From B1 sp964355075 (GTDB taxonomy: Bacteria > Bacteroidota > Bacteroidia > UKL13-3): 64,000 nucleotides of DNA. This document shows, piece by piece, positions 25,899 through 34,330 of this stretch. The position numbers were made by a program, and so were the translations under genes. The notes under the pieces are model-generated. The model did not search any database, was not told where the DNA came from, and was given only the letters and a program-made list of their open reading frames with translations. The stretch spans positions 1 to 64,000 of the forward strand of contig CAYHCF010000013.1 in the NCBI GenBank assembly GCA_964355075.1, in the 5' to 3' direction. Each line of letters opens with the position of its first letter. Within the stretch, counting starts at the first letter, position 1.

Positions 25899-26254
25899 CC
25901 GATTTCCTCGCATAATTTTAAAGACATTTTATGGTATTTCAGAGATTCCATATGATCCCCTTTATGATGGAAGACAGCTCCATAACAAGTATAAGCGTTT
26001 GCTATTCCTATTTGGTAACTTGTTTTTTTGGAGACTGATAAGCACTGCTCAGCATAATTCAGAGCCTTTTCCGGGTCTGATCCCCAATGTGCCCGTGAAA
26101 ATTTATATAAAATATTGGCTTCAAGCGTATCATTCTTAGCGGCCTTTAAACGCGTCAATTGATTCTCTAGCTTGTCAATATCACGCTGGTTCTGAGCCAG
26201 AATAAGCTACTGAAACCATATAAAAATCAAAAAACAAAGCAAACATTTTTTCAT
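25899..26254 (-). pseudogene. broken TPR-protein gene
   Basis: From the ATG at 26254 the frame reads MKKCLLCFLIFIWFQ, a TAG stop, then LILAQNQRDIDKLENQ, so the stop falls inside a signal peptide. The rest, TLEANILYKFSRAHWGSDPE and IGIANAYTCYGAVFHHKGDH, is tetratricopeptide repeats like the sensor part of Bacteroidota two-component or LuxR-type proteins. The coding character ends near 25899, at the promoter of tRNA-Leu(CAA). Both ends are therefore lost or disabled. Confidence 0.65.
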
Positions 26255-26342
26255 TGCGTTTTTCAGTTTGGCCTTAGACCAAAAGCAAATAAAAAAAATT
26301 ACAATAAATTAATGATAAATATTTAATATCGCAGTCAGTAAA

Positions 26343-26424
26343 GCGCAGGTGGCGAAATTGGTAGACGCGCTGGTCTCAGAAGCCAGAGGGTAACACTGTG
26401 GGAGTTCGAGTCTCCTCTTGCGCA
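26343..26424 (+). tRNA. tRNA-Leu (anticodon CAG)
   Basis: 82 nt. Acceptor GCGCAGG/CTTGCGC (one G-U), discriminator A, D-arm AATTGGTAGACGCG, anticodon stem CTGGT/GCCAG around loop CTCAGAA (anticodon CAG), a variable arm and T-loop GAGTTCGAGTC. Its 3' tail is repeated at 27186-27213. Confidence 0.95.
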
Positions 26425-26426
26425 CA
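26402..26426 (+). repeat. attL-like tRNA-Leu tail
   Basis: The T-loop GAGTTCGA (26402-26409) and the acceptor tail CCTCTTGCGCACA (26414-26426) recur at 27186-27193 and 27201-27213. The 13-nt acceptor part is identical. The two copies bracket the DUF433/DUF5615 pair. Confidence 0.7.
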
Positions 26427-26431
26427 AATGT

Positions 26432-26493
26432 CGAAACAGAGCAGAGAAACAGTATGGTCTTATCGCACTGTTTCTGTTTCTAAGGCTGTTTCG
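26432..26493. repeat. nested inverted repeat after tRNA-Leu(CAG)
   Basis: Outer arms CGAAACAG/CTGTTTCG (26432-26439, 26486-26493) and inner arms AGAAACAGT/ACTGTTTCT (26445-26453, 26467-26475) are both perfect. There is no long T-run, so a simple terminator is uncertain; recombinase or RNA function is possible. Confidence 0.55.
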
Positions 26494-26525
26494 GTTCTGC
26501 ATTTAACTAATCTATTGCTTCACTC

Positions 26526-26558
26526 TTTGAATAAATCAAATTAATTTCGTTATTTTTG
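26526..26558 (+). promoter_or_regulatory. promoter of the DUF433/DUF5615 pair
   Basis: TTTG (26526-26529), 21 nt, TATTTTTG (26551-26558). The ATG at 26563 is only 5 nt after the -7 box, so the mRNA would be leaderless or nearly so. Confidence 0.6.
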
Positions 26559-26562
26559 ATAA

Positions 26563-26796
26563 ATGAATTCAAATTATTTGCAAAGAATTACAATAGATCC
26601 TGAAATCTGCCATGGTAAGGCTTGCATTCGAGGGATGCGTTGGCCTGTGGAGGTTATCATGGATATGCTTGGTTCAGAAATGAGTATTTCAGAAATTACC
26701 AACGAACACCCTGAACTTGTTAAAGAAGATATACTTGCCGCCCTTCAATATGCTAAAATTTTAACTTCCGGTAAATCCATTAAAGAAGTAGCCTGA
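26563..26796 (+). CDS. DUF433 antitoxin
   Basis: 77 residues. ITIDPEICHGKACIRGMRWP is the DUF433 signature, and the following VEVIMDMLGSEMSISEITNE forms a helix-turn-helix. These proteins act as antitoxins of DUF5615 PIN-like toxins. Its stop overlaps the toxin ATG by one base (TGATG). The gene lies inside a mini-island between two tRNA-Leu tails. Confidence 0.87.
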   Translation: MNSNYLQRITIDPEICHGKACIRGMRWPVEVIMDMLGSEMSISEITNEHPELVKEDILAALQYAKILTSGKSIKEVA

Positions 26797-27155
26797 TGAA
26801 GGTTTTATGTGATGTTCATATTTCCTATAAAGTAGTTCGGTTTTTTAAACAACAAAATATTGTAGCTTTTCATGTGAATGAATTGCCGGATAAATGGTTC
26901 AGCAAGGATTCTTTTATTGCAAATTATGCAGACAGTAATAATCTTGTTTTGATTACCAAGGATGAGGATTTCAAGAACTCACATTTTTTGCAAAGTACGC
27001 CCAAACATATTGTTCGTATTACTCTTGGAAATATCAGTAATGAAAAGCTAATTATTATTTTTTCAAAAAACCTTGAAATGATTACAAATTCTATGCTTTC
27101 GGAAAAATGTTATTTGGAAATTAATGAACAATTTCTTGAATTGAACCTGTCATAA
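26796..27155 (+). CDS. DUF5615 PIN-like toxin
   Basis: 119 residues. The N-terminal MKVLCDVHISYKVVRF carries the first acidic residue; KDSFIANYADSNNLVLITKD plus EDF carries the later acidic residues of the PIN-like fold. Family members pair with DUF433 and are predicted RNases. It is complete and coupled to the antitoxin. The match to the family is good, activity is inferred. Confidence 0.82.
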   Translation: MKVLCDVHISYKVVRFFKQQNIVAFHVNELPDKWFSKDSFIANYADSNNLVLITKDEDFKNSHFLQSTPKHIVRITLGNISNEKLIIIFSKNLEMITNSMLSEKCYLEINEQFLELNLS

Positions 27156-27185
27156 CCACATTAATAACTGAATATCAGTAATAAA

Positions 27186-27213
27186 GAGTTCGAATATTGT
27201 CCTCTTGCGCACA
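27186..27213 (+). repeat. attR-like duplicate of the tRNA-Leu(CAG) tail
   Basis: GAGTTCGA (27186-27193), 7 unrelated bases, then CCTCTTGCGCACA (27201-27213). This copies the T-loop and acceptor of the tRNA at 26343-26424 and has no tRNA body of its own. It marks the far end of an inserted segment of about 0.8 kb. Confidence 0.7.
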
Positions 27214-27309
27214 TAAGAAAATAAATCCCAAATACCGGATTTGATTTGACTCCATTTCTTGGTTCCTTCCAAATGGAATGATAGCTTGCCTGCGTTTAAA
27301 ATTGCTGCT

Positions 27310-28281
27310 ATGAAGGGAAAAATTCCAAACCGATTTATTTTAATGATACTATTCTTTGGGTTCAGCATCAACGGCTTTTCCTGGGGATTTTTTGCCCATC
27401 AGCAGATTAATAAAATGGCGGTTTTTTGCCTCCCACCTGAGCTTTTTGGCTTTTACAAAACACATATTGATTATATCACGCAACATGCCGTTGACCCCGA
27501 CAAACGCAGGTATATGGTGAAGGAAGAAGCGGCTAAACATTTTATTGATATGGATTATTACGAGAAAATTCTTCCTTTTGATACCCTTCCAAGGTCGTTT
27601 GCAAAAGCCGCTGAGAAATATTCGAAGGATACTTTGTTTATGTATGGAGTGGTAACCTGGAATGTTACCTGGGTTTTGAAAGATTTAACCGAAGCTTTCA
27701 GGGTTAAGGATGTTGACCGCATTTTAAAAATATCAGCAGAAATAGGTCATTATATCGCCGATGCCCATGTCCCTCTGCATTCCACTTCAAATTATAATGG
27801 CCAGCAAACCCAACAACAGGGTATTCATGGATTTCTTGAAAGCCGTCTGCCTGAATTGTTCTCGTCTGATTATGACTTTTTTGTGGGTCAGGCTTCTTAT
27901 GTGGATAATCCTTTAGCGGCAGTGTGGATTGCAGTGGAGGGAAGTTTTGCCTGTTTAGATTCGATATTTGGCTTTGAAAAATCTTTGCAACACCAGTTTA
28001 AAGAAAATCAACGCTATAGTTTTGAACACAAAGGAAGAAATCTAATAAAAGTTTATTCGCCTGAATATGCAAAGGCTTATCATCATAAATTACAGGGGAT
28101 GGTGGAACGCAGAATGCAGGTAGCTATGCTTTGTGTAGCCTCCTTTTGGTACACTGCATGGGTTAATGCAGGTCAGCCCGAATTGGGTAGCTTTGGGTCA
28201 CCCAAAAATTCAATTGAGGAAAAACTGCCTGATCTGGAGCTTTTGTTTGATCAAAAAATGTTGGGAAGAGAGGAGTATTAG
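27310..28281 (+). CDS. zinc-dependent phospholipase C/S1-P1 nuclease-like protein
   Basis: 323 residues from the ATG at 27310, chosen because a signal peptide starts there. After cleavage near NGFS the mature protein would begin WGFFAHQQIN; an N-terminal tryptophan and nearby histidine are zinc ligands in this family. AEIGHYIADAHVPLHSTSNY and QQQGIHGFLESRL supply further His/Asp/Glu ligands. Enzymes of the family cleave phosphodiester bonds in phospholipids or nucleic acids with three zinc ions. It is probably periplasmic; the substrate is open. Confidence 0.82.
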   Translation: MKGKIPNRFILMILFFGFSINGFSWGFFAHQQINKMAVFCLPPELFGFYKTHIDYITQHAVDPDKRRYMVKEEAAKHFIDMDYYEKILPFDTLPRSFAKAAEKYSKDTLFMYGVVTWNVTWVLKDLTEAFRVKDVDRILKISAEIGHYIADAHVPLHSTSNYNGQQTQQQGIHGFLESRLPELFSSDYDFFVGQASYVDNPLAAVWIAVEGSFACLDSIFGFEKSLQHQFKENQRYSFEHKGRNLIKVYSPEYAKAYHHKLQGMVERRMQVAMLCVASFWYTAWVNAGQPELGSFGSPKNSIEEKLPDLELLFDQKMLGREEY

Positions 28282-28471
28282 CGGGTTTTTCGGCTTGTTT
28301 TCCGTTTTAGAAGGAGGCTATGTGCATAACTTGTTTTTGCTACTAGGGGCACTCCCTTTATTTTTGTTTGCAACAGCAGAAGCTATCTGAGATAATCATG
28401 ATAATATTTTCTTTTTTTAGCAATGTTGTTTTGTTCGTTCTGTGTGCCATTAAAAAACAAATTATATACAA

Positions 28472-29593
28472 ATGAAATTTATCGTAAATAGCAGTGTACT
28501 TTTAAGACATTTATCATTTATTGATGGAGTGGTTGTTGCAAAACCCATCATACCCATATTGAATAACTTTTTATTTGATATCACCGATGGGATACTGACC
28601 ATTCATTCAACCGATTTGGAAACAACCATGAACACAACCATTAAGGTTGATGCCAAAGAGAATGTTTCCATTGCTATTCCTTCAAAAACAACTCTGGAGT
28701 TATTGAGGTCTTTACCGGATCAACCCCTGGCTTTTTCTATAGATATGGAGAAATCCTCTGTGGAGATTAAATATGAATCGGGTAGATTTAAATTAACTGC
28801 GCAACGGGGTGATGAATTTCCGAAAATTCCGGAAGTGGAAGATGCAAGTACTTTTGAAATTGGCGCTAAAATCCTACAAAAAGCAATCAATAAATCGGTA
28901 TTTGCCACCAGTAGCGATGAATTGCGCCTGAACCTAACCGGTGTTTATGTTCAGTTGTTTGAAAAAAATATAACATTCGTTGCAACCGATGCCAACCGTC
29001 TGGTTCGTTTTTCGCGTAATGATGTGAATCCGGGAACTGAAAATGCCTTGATATTGCCCAAAAAGGCACTCAACCTGCTTAAATCATCACTGCCTAATGA
29101 TGATACCGTTGTAAAGGTTCATTTCAACAGGCAAAATGCATTTTTTCAGTTCGGAGATGTGAATTTAATTTGCCGATTAATTGATGAAAAATATCCCGAT
29201 TACCGGGCCGTTATACCTACCGAAAATCCAAATAAGCTTACCGTAGAAAGGGCAGATTTTTTAATGGCCGTAAAACGTGTTTCCATAACTTCCAATAAAA
29301 CAACCCATCAAATAAGGCTCAAAATTACCGGAAGCGAGTTAACCATTAGTGCTGAGGATATAGATTTTGAAAACGAATCTCAGGAAAAAATGACTTGTAG
29401 TTATGAGGGTGAAGACATGGAAATGGGATTTAACTCCAAGTATCTGTTGGAAATGTTAACCACCATGGATGCCCCTCAAATTGTGCTTGAATTATCTCAG
29501 CCAAACAGAGCTGGGGTAATCGTTCCGGCTAATCAGGAAGCAGAGGAAGACCTGTTGATGCTGATTATGCCAATGATGCTGAATAATTACTAA
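28472..29593 (+). CDS. dnaN: DNA polymerase III sliding clamp (beta)
   Basis: 373 residues, the usual length, with three repeated clamp domains. Recognisable segments include VVVAKPIIPILNNFLFDI, AKILQKAINKSVFATSSDE and the C-terminal LIMPMML peptide typical of Bacteroidota beta clamps. The ring tethers polymerase to DNA and is a docking platform for repair factors. It is not next to dnaA here. Confidence 0.96.
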   Translation: MKFIVNSSVLLRHLSFIDGVVVAKPIIPILNNFLFDITDGILTIHSTDLETTMNTTIKVDAKENVSIAIPSKTTLELLRSLPDQPLAFSIDMEKSSVEIKYESGRFKLTAQRGDEFPKIPEVEDASTFEIGAKILQKAINKSVFATSSDELRLNLTGVYVQLFEKNITFVATDANRLVRFSRNDVNPGTENALILPKKALNLLKSSLPNDDTVVKVHFNRQNAFFQFGDVNLICRLIDEKYPDYRAVIPTENPNKLTVERADFLMAVKRVSITSNKTTHQIRLKITGSELTISAEDIDFENESQEKMTCSYEGEDMEMGFNSKYLLEMLTTMDAPQIVLELSQPNRAGVIVPANQEAEEDLLMLIMPMMLNNY

Positions 29594-29629
29594 AAAGCTT
29601 TTCGGTAATCTGCATTTCGTATGTCAGAG

Positions 29630-29730
29630 GTTTCCGTTTGTGAACTTTGTATTTTCCTTTGTTTTCCTGTTGTTTCAATGTAATTTCTTTTTACCACAAA
29701 GGCCACAAAGAAGGCACAAAGGGCACTATT
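29630..29730. repeat. dispersed imperfect hairpin with CACAAAG arms (copy 1)
   Basis: The left arm (GTGAACTTTGTATTTTCC and after) and right arm (ACCACAAAGGCCACAAAG and after) are partly complementary. Similar elements lie at 58800-58910 and 60310-60405. All three are intergenic. Confidence 0.45.
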
Positions 29731-29800
29731 TATGACTAAACTGTAGCTACCCTGCTTGAAATCTTTATAAATTGAGATAATACTGACAATTTATTTTTGT

Positions 29801-29808
29801 TATATTTG
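29801..29808 (+). promoter_or_regulatory. -7 box TATATTTG directly before a GTG start
   Basis: TATATTTG ends 4 bases before the GTG at 29813, which would make the transcript leaderless. No further ATG lies near in the frame. Confidence 0.45.
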
Positions 29809-29812
29809 AATA

Positions 29813-30340
29813 GTGAGAAAACTTGCAATAAATTATCTTGACTTTGAAGTGGACAAGCTAACGCGTTCTATAGAAAACGTAATTACCGGAGACAGTTTTC
29901 CAACAGAAGTTTTAAATTTGACAAATTCAGACGTAAAATCCCTGACCAAGAATAATGGATGGAAATTTGACTGGGCAAAAGAATTAAATTATCCTGACAG
30001 GGAAGTTTATAAACTCACTATTCAAAACAACCCAACTGTTATTCAAGCAGTAATGAGCTTAAGAATCGAAGACACTCATATTTATATGCCATTGATTGAA
30101 AGTGCATCTTTCAATAGAGGTAAAGACAAAATCTATTTGGGTGCTCCTGGTAACTTAGTTGCATTTGCTTGTCGACTCGCATTTCAAAAGGGATTTGATG
30201 GTTTCGTTTCCTTTCACGCCAAGACCAAACTTATTCACCATTATGAAAAAACTTTAGGTGCTTATCATTTTGGCGGACTTCTGATGATAATTAATACTGA
30301 TGCAGCAAAACATTTGGTTGACAAATACTTTAAATCGTAA
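29813..30340 (+). CDS. GNAT-like acetyltransferase
   Basis: 175 residues with a GTG start. The segment MPLIESASFNRGKDKIYLGA followed by GNLVAFACRLAFQKGFDGFV matches a GNAT-type fold: the beta4 strand, then the acetyl-CoA-binding loop and helix, in a compact form. The very short linker to a small basic protein and the leaderless promoter resemble a toxin-antitoxin layout, but no antitoxin fold is recognisable. The acceptor substrate is unknown. Confidence 0.65.
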   Translation: MRKLAINYLDFEVDKLTRSIENVITGDSFPTEVLNLTNSDVKSLTKNNGWKFDWAKELNYPDREVYKLTIQNNPTVIQAVMSLRIEDTHIYMPLIESASFNRGKDKIYLGAPGNLVAFACRLAFQKGFDGFVSFHAKTKLIHHYEKTLGAYHFGGLLMIINTDAAKHLVDKYFKS

Positions 30341-30344
30341 AAAT

Positions 30345-30527
30345 ATGGGACTAATAAGGGAACCTTTTGATGTGGACTTTGAATTTGATCCACGACCATT
30401 AACTGAAAAGGAAAAAGAACAAATTAGCAATTATATCAAAGCTTATAAAGCAAAGAATTCTGCAAAACCGACAACTGAGAAGAAGAGTCGGAAACCTGCA
30501 AAAAGCAGAAAAAAAGCAATTGCTTAA
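30345..30527 (+). CDS. small protein with lysine-rich tail, partner of the GNAT gene
   Basis: 60 residues from the ATG at 30345, 4 nt after the acetyltransferase stop. It begins MGLIREPFDVDFEFDPRPLT, continues with a helix (EKEKEQISNYIKAYKAKN) and ends in an Ala/Lys/Pro-rich basic tail that could bind nucleic acid or serve as an acetylation target. The spacing makes it an operon partner. No family recognised. Confidence 0.6.
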   Translation: MGLIREPFDVDFEFDPRPLTEKEKEQISNYIKAYKAKNSAKPTTEKKSRKPAKSRKKAIA

Positions 30528-30952
30528 ACCTGATAATTGACCCTATTTACCCGGAACGCACTGGTAGAAAGAGCGTACATAAAATATTTTGGCATTGTGG
30601 TTCCGGATAATGTTTCAACTTTTATTATCTGTTTCTATGGGATTGATTCGTGACGTCAAATCCAAAATATCTCATGTACTTAAATCGTTATCTCTGTTAT
30701 TCGATAACCGGCCCTAAATCAGGCTCAGGGACATTAAATTTGTGTTATGTAATTTGTATTCTTTATCCTGATAATCTGTATTCAGTTTGAATTATTATGG
30801 AACGCGGATCACGCGGATAAAAAATCAACGCGGATTGAAACGGATTAAAATCCGCGGTTGAAAATCTGCGGCATCAGCGTTCCATATTAAAGGAGTAGGG
30901 AATGTTAATTTGTCAGGTAACCTCTAATTGGTAATCTGTCAATCAAATTAGG
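30528..30952. other. intergenic stretch with a long imperfect hairpin
   Basis: No gene recognised. TATGGAACGC (30796-30805) pairs with GCGTTCCATA (30877-30886). Between them TCAACGCGGATT pairs with AATCCGCGGTTGA with one bulge. The GC-rich repeated CGCGGAT unit (four or more times) resembles a dispersed repeat rather than a terminator. Confidence 0.5.
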
Positions 30953-32170
30953 TTATTTCTGAATCCTGGAATTCATGAGGCGGTCGTTGAACTTTTTAAT
31001 GATGCGTCCGAAGTCATCAGGTGTATAATTGGAGGTTTTAATTCGCCGGAAATAGTTCATCGGGTCTCCTCCAACAAAAATATTCATATAGTTTGAACCG
31101 GTATTATAAGGTTTCCCCAATTGTTTAAAATGCCGGTCATATAAGTATAATCCATAAGCCGGTTTGTTGCTGTAGTCTGACACATCTTCACAAAAAGAAC
31201 CGATAAAATAATTAGAAGTATCGAAGCTTACAGATTCTATCGGCTTTAGGTTTTCGTCAACAAAGAGGTCATTAAAAAGGCCTTGATTCACCTTATGTGC
31301 ATTGCTGTCTGTGAAGAACAGAACCCGGCAAAAATTGAATTGTTTTCTAAACTGGCTGATGATAAATCTATTGGTTTGAAGTTGCGTACCCGTAACATAA
31401 TCGGCATCCTCAATTTTATTTTCCTGAATCAGTTGTTGAATAAATTTTCTATTGGGTGATTCAAGCATGATCAGTAATGTACCTGCACTTCTTTTATTTA
31501 ATTCCTGACTTAAAGTTTTTTCGTTTGCAACCAATTTGTCACGTAATTTAATGGCACTAAGCCGTAATCCAAACTCAAAAACACTGGGTCGGCCTTTTAT
31601 GATCGAAGCTGTATTTTGATCGGTAAAGCTTTTTATATATTTCAATTCAACACTGGCTACCTTACCCAGGCTTAAACTAATTCCAACCACTCCGCAAAAA
31701 TCAATTCTTCCTTTGACATTTAAATTATTTGGGTCGTTATTAATGGTTCTATAGGTTCCATAATCCAGGTTTTGAGAATTAGAAAATAGAAGGACGGAAG
31801 GTCTTGCTCCGAACATAAGTCTTAAATCTTCCGACATGCGGTCGGGAACAAAATTTAGATATCCGGTAAAATCTAAAAAAGTGCTGTTATACCTTTTGTC
31901 GGATTGTACATCTCTGAAACTTAAATAGCTTATTGCTGGCTCAAGCATAAAATCGAACCGGTTAAATACCCTGTTTGAATGGTAGGGACTAATTGGCTTT
32001 TGATAGAACATGCCAAAGCTATACATACCTCTGCCCGCGTAATTAGTAAGGTTATTACCTAATGTTGGGTAATTTAAATGAAATGAAATGCCATAATTTG
32101 GTTCAAAACCTTGTGATTCACCAAGGAAGGGAATGAGCATGAGAAAAATGGATATAATTTTTTTGGGCAT
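30953..32170 (-). CDS. exported protein with outer-membrane barrel-like N-terminus, unknown
   Basis: 405 residues with a signal peptide (MPKKIISIFLMLIPFLGESQ). Residues 20-200 have alternating aromatic/glycine strands (for example FDFMLEPAISYLSF, FDFTGYLNF, VGISLSLGKVASVELKY), resembling small Bacteroidota outer-membrane barrels of the PorT type. The C-terminal half is a separate alpha/beta domain I do not recognise. Start codon is 1 bp from queG's stop on the same strand, so it may be co-transcribed with queG. Confidence 0.6.
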   Translation of the reverse strand: MPKKIISIFLMLIPFLGESQGFEPNYGISFHLNYPTLGNNLTNYAGRGMYSFGMFYQKPISPYHSNRVFNRFDFMLEPAISYLSFRDVQSDKRYNSTFLDFTGYLNFVPDRMSEDLRLMFGARPSVLLFSNSQNLDYGTYRTINNDPNNLNVKGRIDFCGVVGISLSLGKVASVELKYIKSFTDQNTASIIKGRPSVFEFGLRLSAIKLRDKLVANEKTLSQELNKRSAGTLLIMLESPNRKFIQQLIQENKIEDADYVTGTQLQTNRFIISQFRKQFNFCRVLFFTDSNAHKVNQGLFNDLFVDENLKPIESVSFDTSNYFIGSFCEDVSDYSNKPAYGLYLYDRHFKQLGKPYNTGSNYMNIFVGGDPMNYFRRIKTSNYTPDDFGRIIKKFNDRLMNSRIQK

Positions 32171-32171
32171 G

Positions 32172-33101
32172 TCAGGTATTTATGATAAAGTCAATATTTC
32201 TTTTCAAACCGTTGTATTTGGTTCTTTTTAGAGGTGAATTATTAAATAAGTGGTCAAAAACATCCTTGGTGAGCTCAATCCAATCCGATTTAGTCATTTC
32301 TGAAAGTTGATCCGTGGGTTCAAATAACGGTTCTTTATGCGGTTTTGCAAATCTATTCCAAGGACAAACATCCATACACACATCACAACCAAAGATCCAA
32401 TTTTCAAATTTCCCTTTCATTTCTACCGGAATAGCCTCCTTTAATTCGATGGTAAAATAACTTATGCATTTGCTTCCATCAACCTGATACGGTGCAATAA
32501 TTGCCTGAGTAGGGCAAGCATCCAGGCAGGCTGTACAGGTGCCACAATGATCGGTAACCGGGTACTCATAGTCTAATTCAAGATCGAGTACCAGCTCACT
32601 TAAAAAATAGTAGCTGCCATTACCTTTGTGAATCAGGTTTGTGTTTTTTCCCATCCAGCCTAAACCACTTTTAACTGCCCACACTTTTTCCAAAATGGGT
32701 GCTGAGTCAACAAATGCACGTCCGTTAATATCGCCAATGGTATCTTTTATGAATCGCAATAATGATTTCAATTTATCCTTAATTACCGAATGATAATCGT
32801 GGCCATAGGCATAGCTTGATATTTTTAAGTTATTGGAGTCAAACAAGCTTTTGGGTTGATGATAATTATACAATAAACTGATTACTGACTTTGCCCCTTC
32901 AACCAGTTTCCTTGGGTCGAGCCGCATATCGAAATAATTTTCCATATACTGCATTTTGCCGTTTTTCTGTTCCTTAAGCCAGGTTTCCAATCGAGTAGCT
33001 TCAAGCTCCAGAAAATCTGCTTTAGCCATTCCACAAAAAGAAAAGCCAAGGCGACTCGCTTCCTCCTTAATCGATTGAGAATACTGGGCTTTTGGCAACA
33101 T
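32172..33101 (-). CDS. queG: epoxyqueuosine reductase
   Basis: 309 residues. The C-terminal ferredoxin-like part has CGTCTACLDACPT and CDVCMDVCPWNRF, which ligate two [4Fe-4S] clusters; the N-terminal part binds cobalamin. The enzyme reduces epoxyqueuosine in tRNA to queuosine, the last step of the pathway. It is divergent to queA, which makes epoxyqueuosine, so the two final steps share a control region. Confidence 0.95.
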   Translation of the reverse strand: MLPKAQYSQSIKEEASRLGFSFCGMAKADFLELEATRLETWLKEQKNGKMQYMENYFDMRLDPRKLVEGAKSVISLLYNYHQPKSLFDSNNLKISSYAYGHDYHSVIKDKLKSLLRFIKDTIGDINGRAFVDSAPILEKVWAVKSGLGWMGKNTNLIHKGNGSYYFLSELVLDLELDYEYPVTDHCGTCTACLDACPTQAIIAPYQVDGSKCISYFTIELKEAIPVEMKGKFENWIFGCDVCMDVCPWNRFAKPHKEPLFEPTDQLSEMTKSDWIELTKDVFDHLFNNSPLKRTKYNGLKRNIDFIINT

Positions 33102-33148
33102 GGGGTAAAGAAAATGAAAAATTCTGAGAGTAACAAAGGAAAGAAAAG

Positions 33149-33178
33149 TTGACTTTTTTTATATTTCCCTTACCTTTG
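33149..33178 (+). promoter_or_regulatory. promoter of queA
   Basis: TTG (33149-33151), 19 nt, TACCTTTG (33171-33178) is a close match to the Bacteroidota consensus, 62 bp before the queA start. Confidence 0.6.
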
Positions 33179-33239
33179 CAGTCCGAAATTTTAGGTTATA
33201 TAGCCTGAAATGTGTACCTACTTAACTATTTACCAAATA

Positions 33240-34286
33240 ATGAAATTATCTCAATTCAAATTTCCATTTAACGAGGAACTTATTGCAAAAACGCCCACAG
33301 ACGCACGCGATCAGTCAAAATTAATGGTGATAAACCGTGCAAAAGGAAAGATTGAGCACAAAAAATTCTCTGATATTTTAGGGATGTTCAGCGACCGTGA
33401 CGTGATGGTTTTGAACAATACCAAGGTCTTTCCTGCCCGTTTATATGGTAGCAAAGAAAAAACAGGAGCAAAAATTGAGGTTTTTTTATTGCGTGAGTTG
33501 AACAAAGAAATGAAGCTTTGGGATGTCTTGGTTGACCCGGCTAGAAAAATCAGGGTAGGCAATAAATTATATTTCGGGAACGATGATTTGGTTGCGGAGG
33601 TAGTTGACAATACCACCAGCAGAGGAAGAACAATCCGGTTTTTATTTGATGGAACCGATGAAGAATTACGAAAAATAATTGACAAATTGGGTGAAATGCC
33701 TTTGCCAAAATACATGGACAGGCCTGTTGACAAATCCGATAAGGAGAGATTCAACACCATTTTTGCGAAAAATGTGGGAGCTGTTATTCCTCCAATGGCA
33801 GGCTTGCACTTTAGTCGTGAATTAATGATGCGACTTGAAATTAAAGGTATAAAATTCCCTGAATTGACTTTGCACAATGGTTTGGGTTCATTCAGAGCTG
33901 TTGAGGTTGAAGATTTAACCAAGCATAAAATGGACTCAGAATTTTATAAAATTCCACTTGAAACCACTCAGGTGGTTAATCAGGCTATTGATGAGAAGAG
34001 GAAGATTGTGGCTGTTGGGAATTCGGTAATGCGCGCATTGGAATCGGCCATTTCCTCAGCAGATCGCTTAAATCCTTTATCAGGTTGGACCGATAAGTTT
34101 TTATTTCCACCACACGATTTTAAAATAGCCAATGTATTGATCAGCAATTTTCATCCGCCTGAATCTACCTTATTGATGGCTACAGCAGCTTTTGCAGGTT
34201 TTGATTTGATGCAGGAAGCCTATAAAGAGGCCATCAAGAAAAAATACCGTTGGCTGGCCTACGGGGATGCAATGATTATCTTTTAG
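33240..34286 (+). CDS. queA: S-adenosylmethionine:tRNA ribosyltransferase-isomerase
   Basis: 348 residues from the ATG at 33240, which matches the usual N-terminus (MKLSQFKFPFNEELIAKTP); the longer frame from 33210 adds unrelated residues. Conserved segments include NNTKVFPARLYG, GMPLPKYMDRPVD-like GEMPLPKYMDRP, and VGAVIPPMAGLHFS. It moves the ribosyl group of SAM to preQ1 in tRNA to give epoxyqueuosine. It ends 45 bp before ispD. Confidence 0.95.
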   Translation: MKLSQFKFPFNEELIAKTPTDARDQSKLMVINRAKGKIEHKKFSDILGMFSDRDVMVLNNTKVFPARLYGSKEKTGAKIEVFLLRELNKEMKLWDVLVDPARKIRVGNKLYFGNDDLVAEVVDNTTSRGRTIRFLFDGTDEELRKIIDKLGEMPLPKYMDRPVDKSDKERFNTIFAKNVGAVIPPMAGLHFSRELMMRLEIKGIKFPELTLHNGLGSFRAVEVEDLTKHKMDSEFYKIPLETTQVVNQAIDEKRKIVAVGNSVMRALESAISSADRLNPLSGWTDKFLFPPHDFKIANVLISNFHPPESTLLMATAAFAGFDLMQEAYKEAIKKKYRWLAYGDAMIIF

Positions 34287-34330
34287 TTTCAAATTCAGCT
34301 AATCGTTGTAAATTTCAGGCGATCTTCCTC

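Noticed and set aside
33311..33922. 203-codon minus-strand frame within queA
   Set aside because: Shadow of the conserved queA frame; no protein-like domains.
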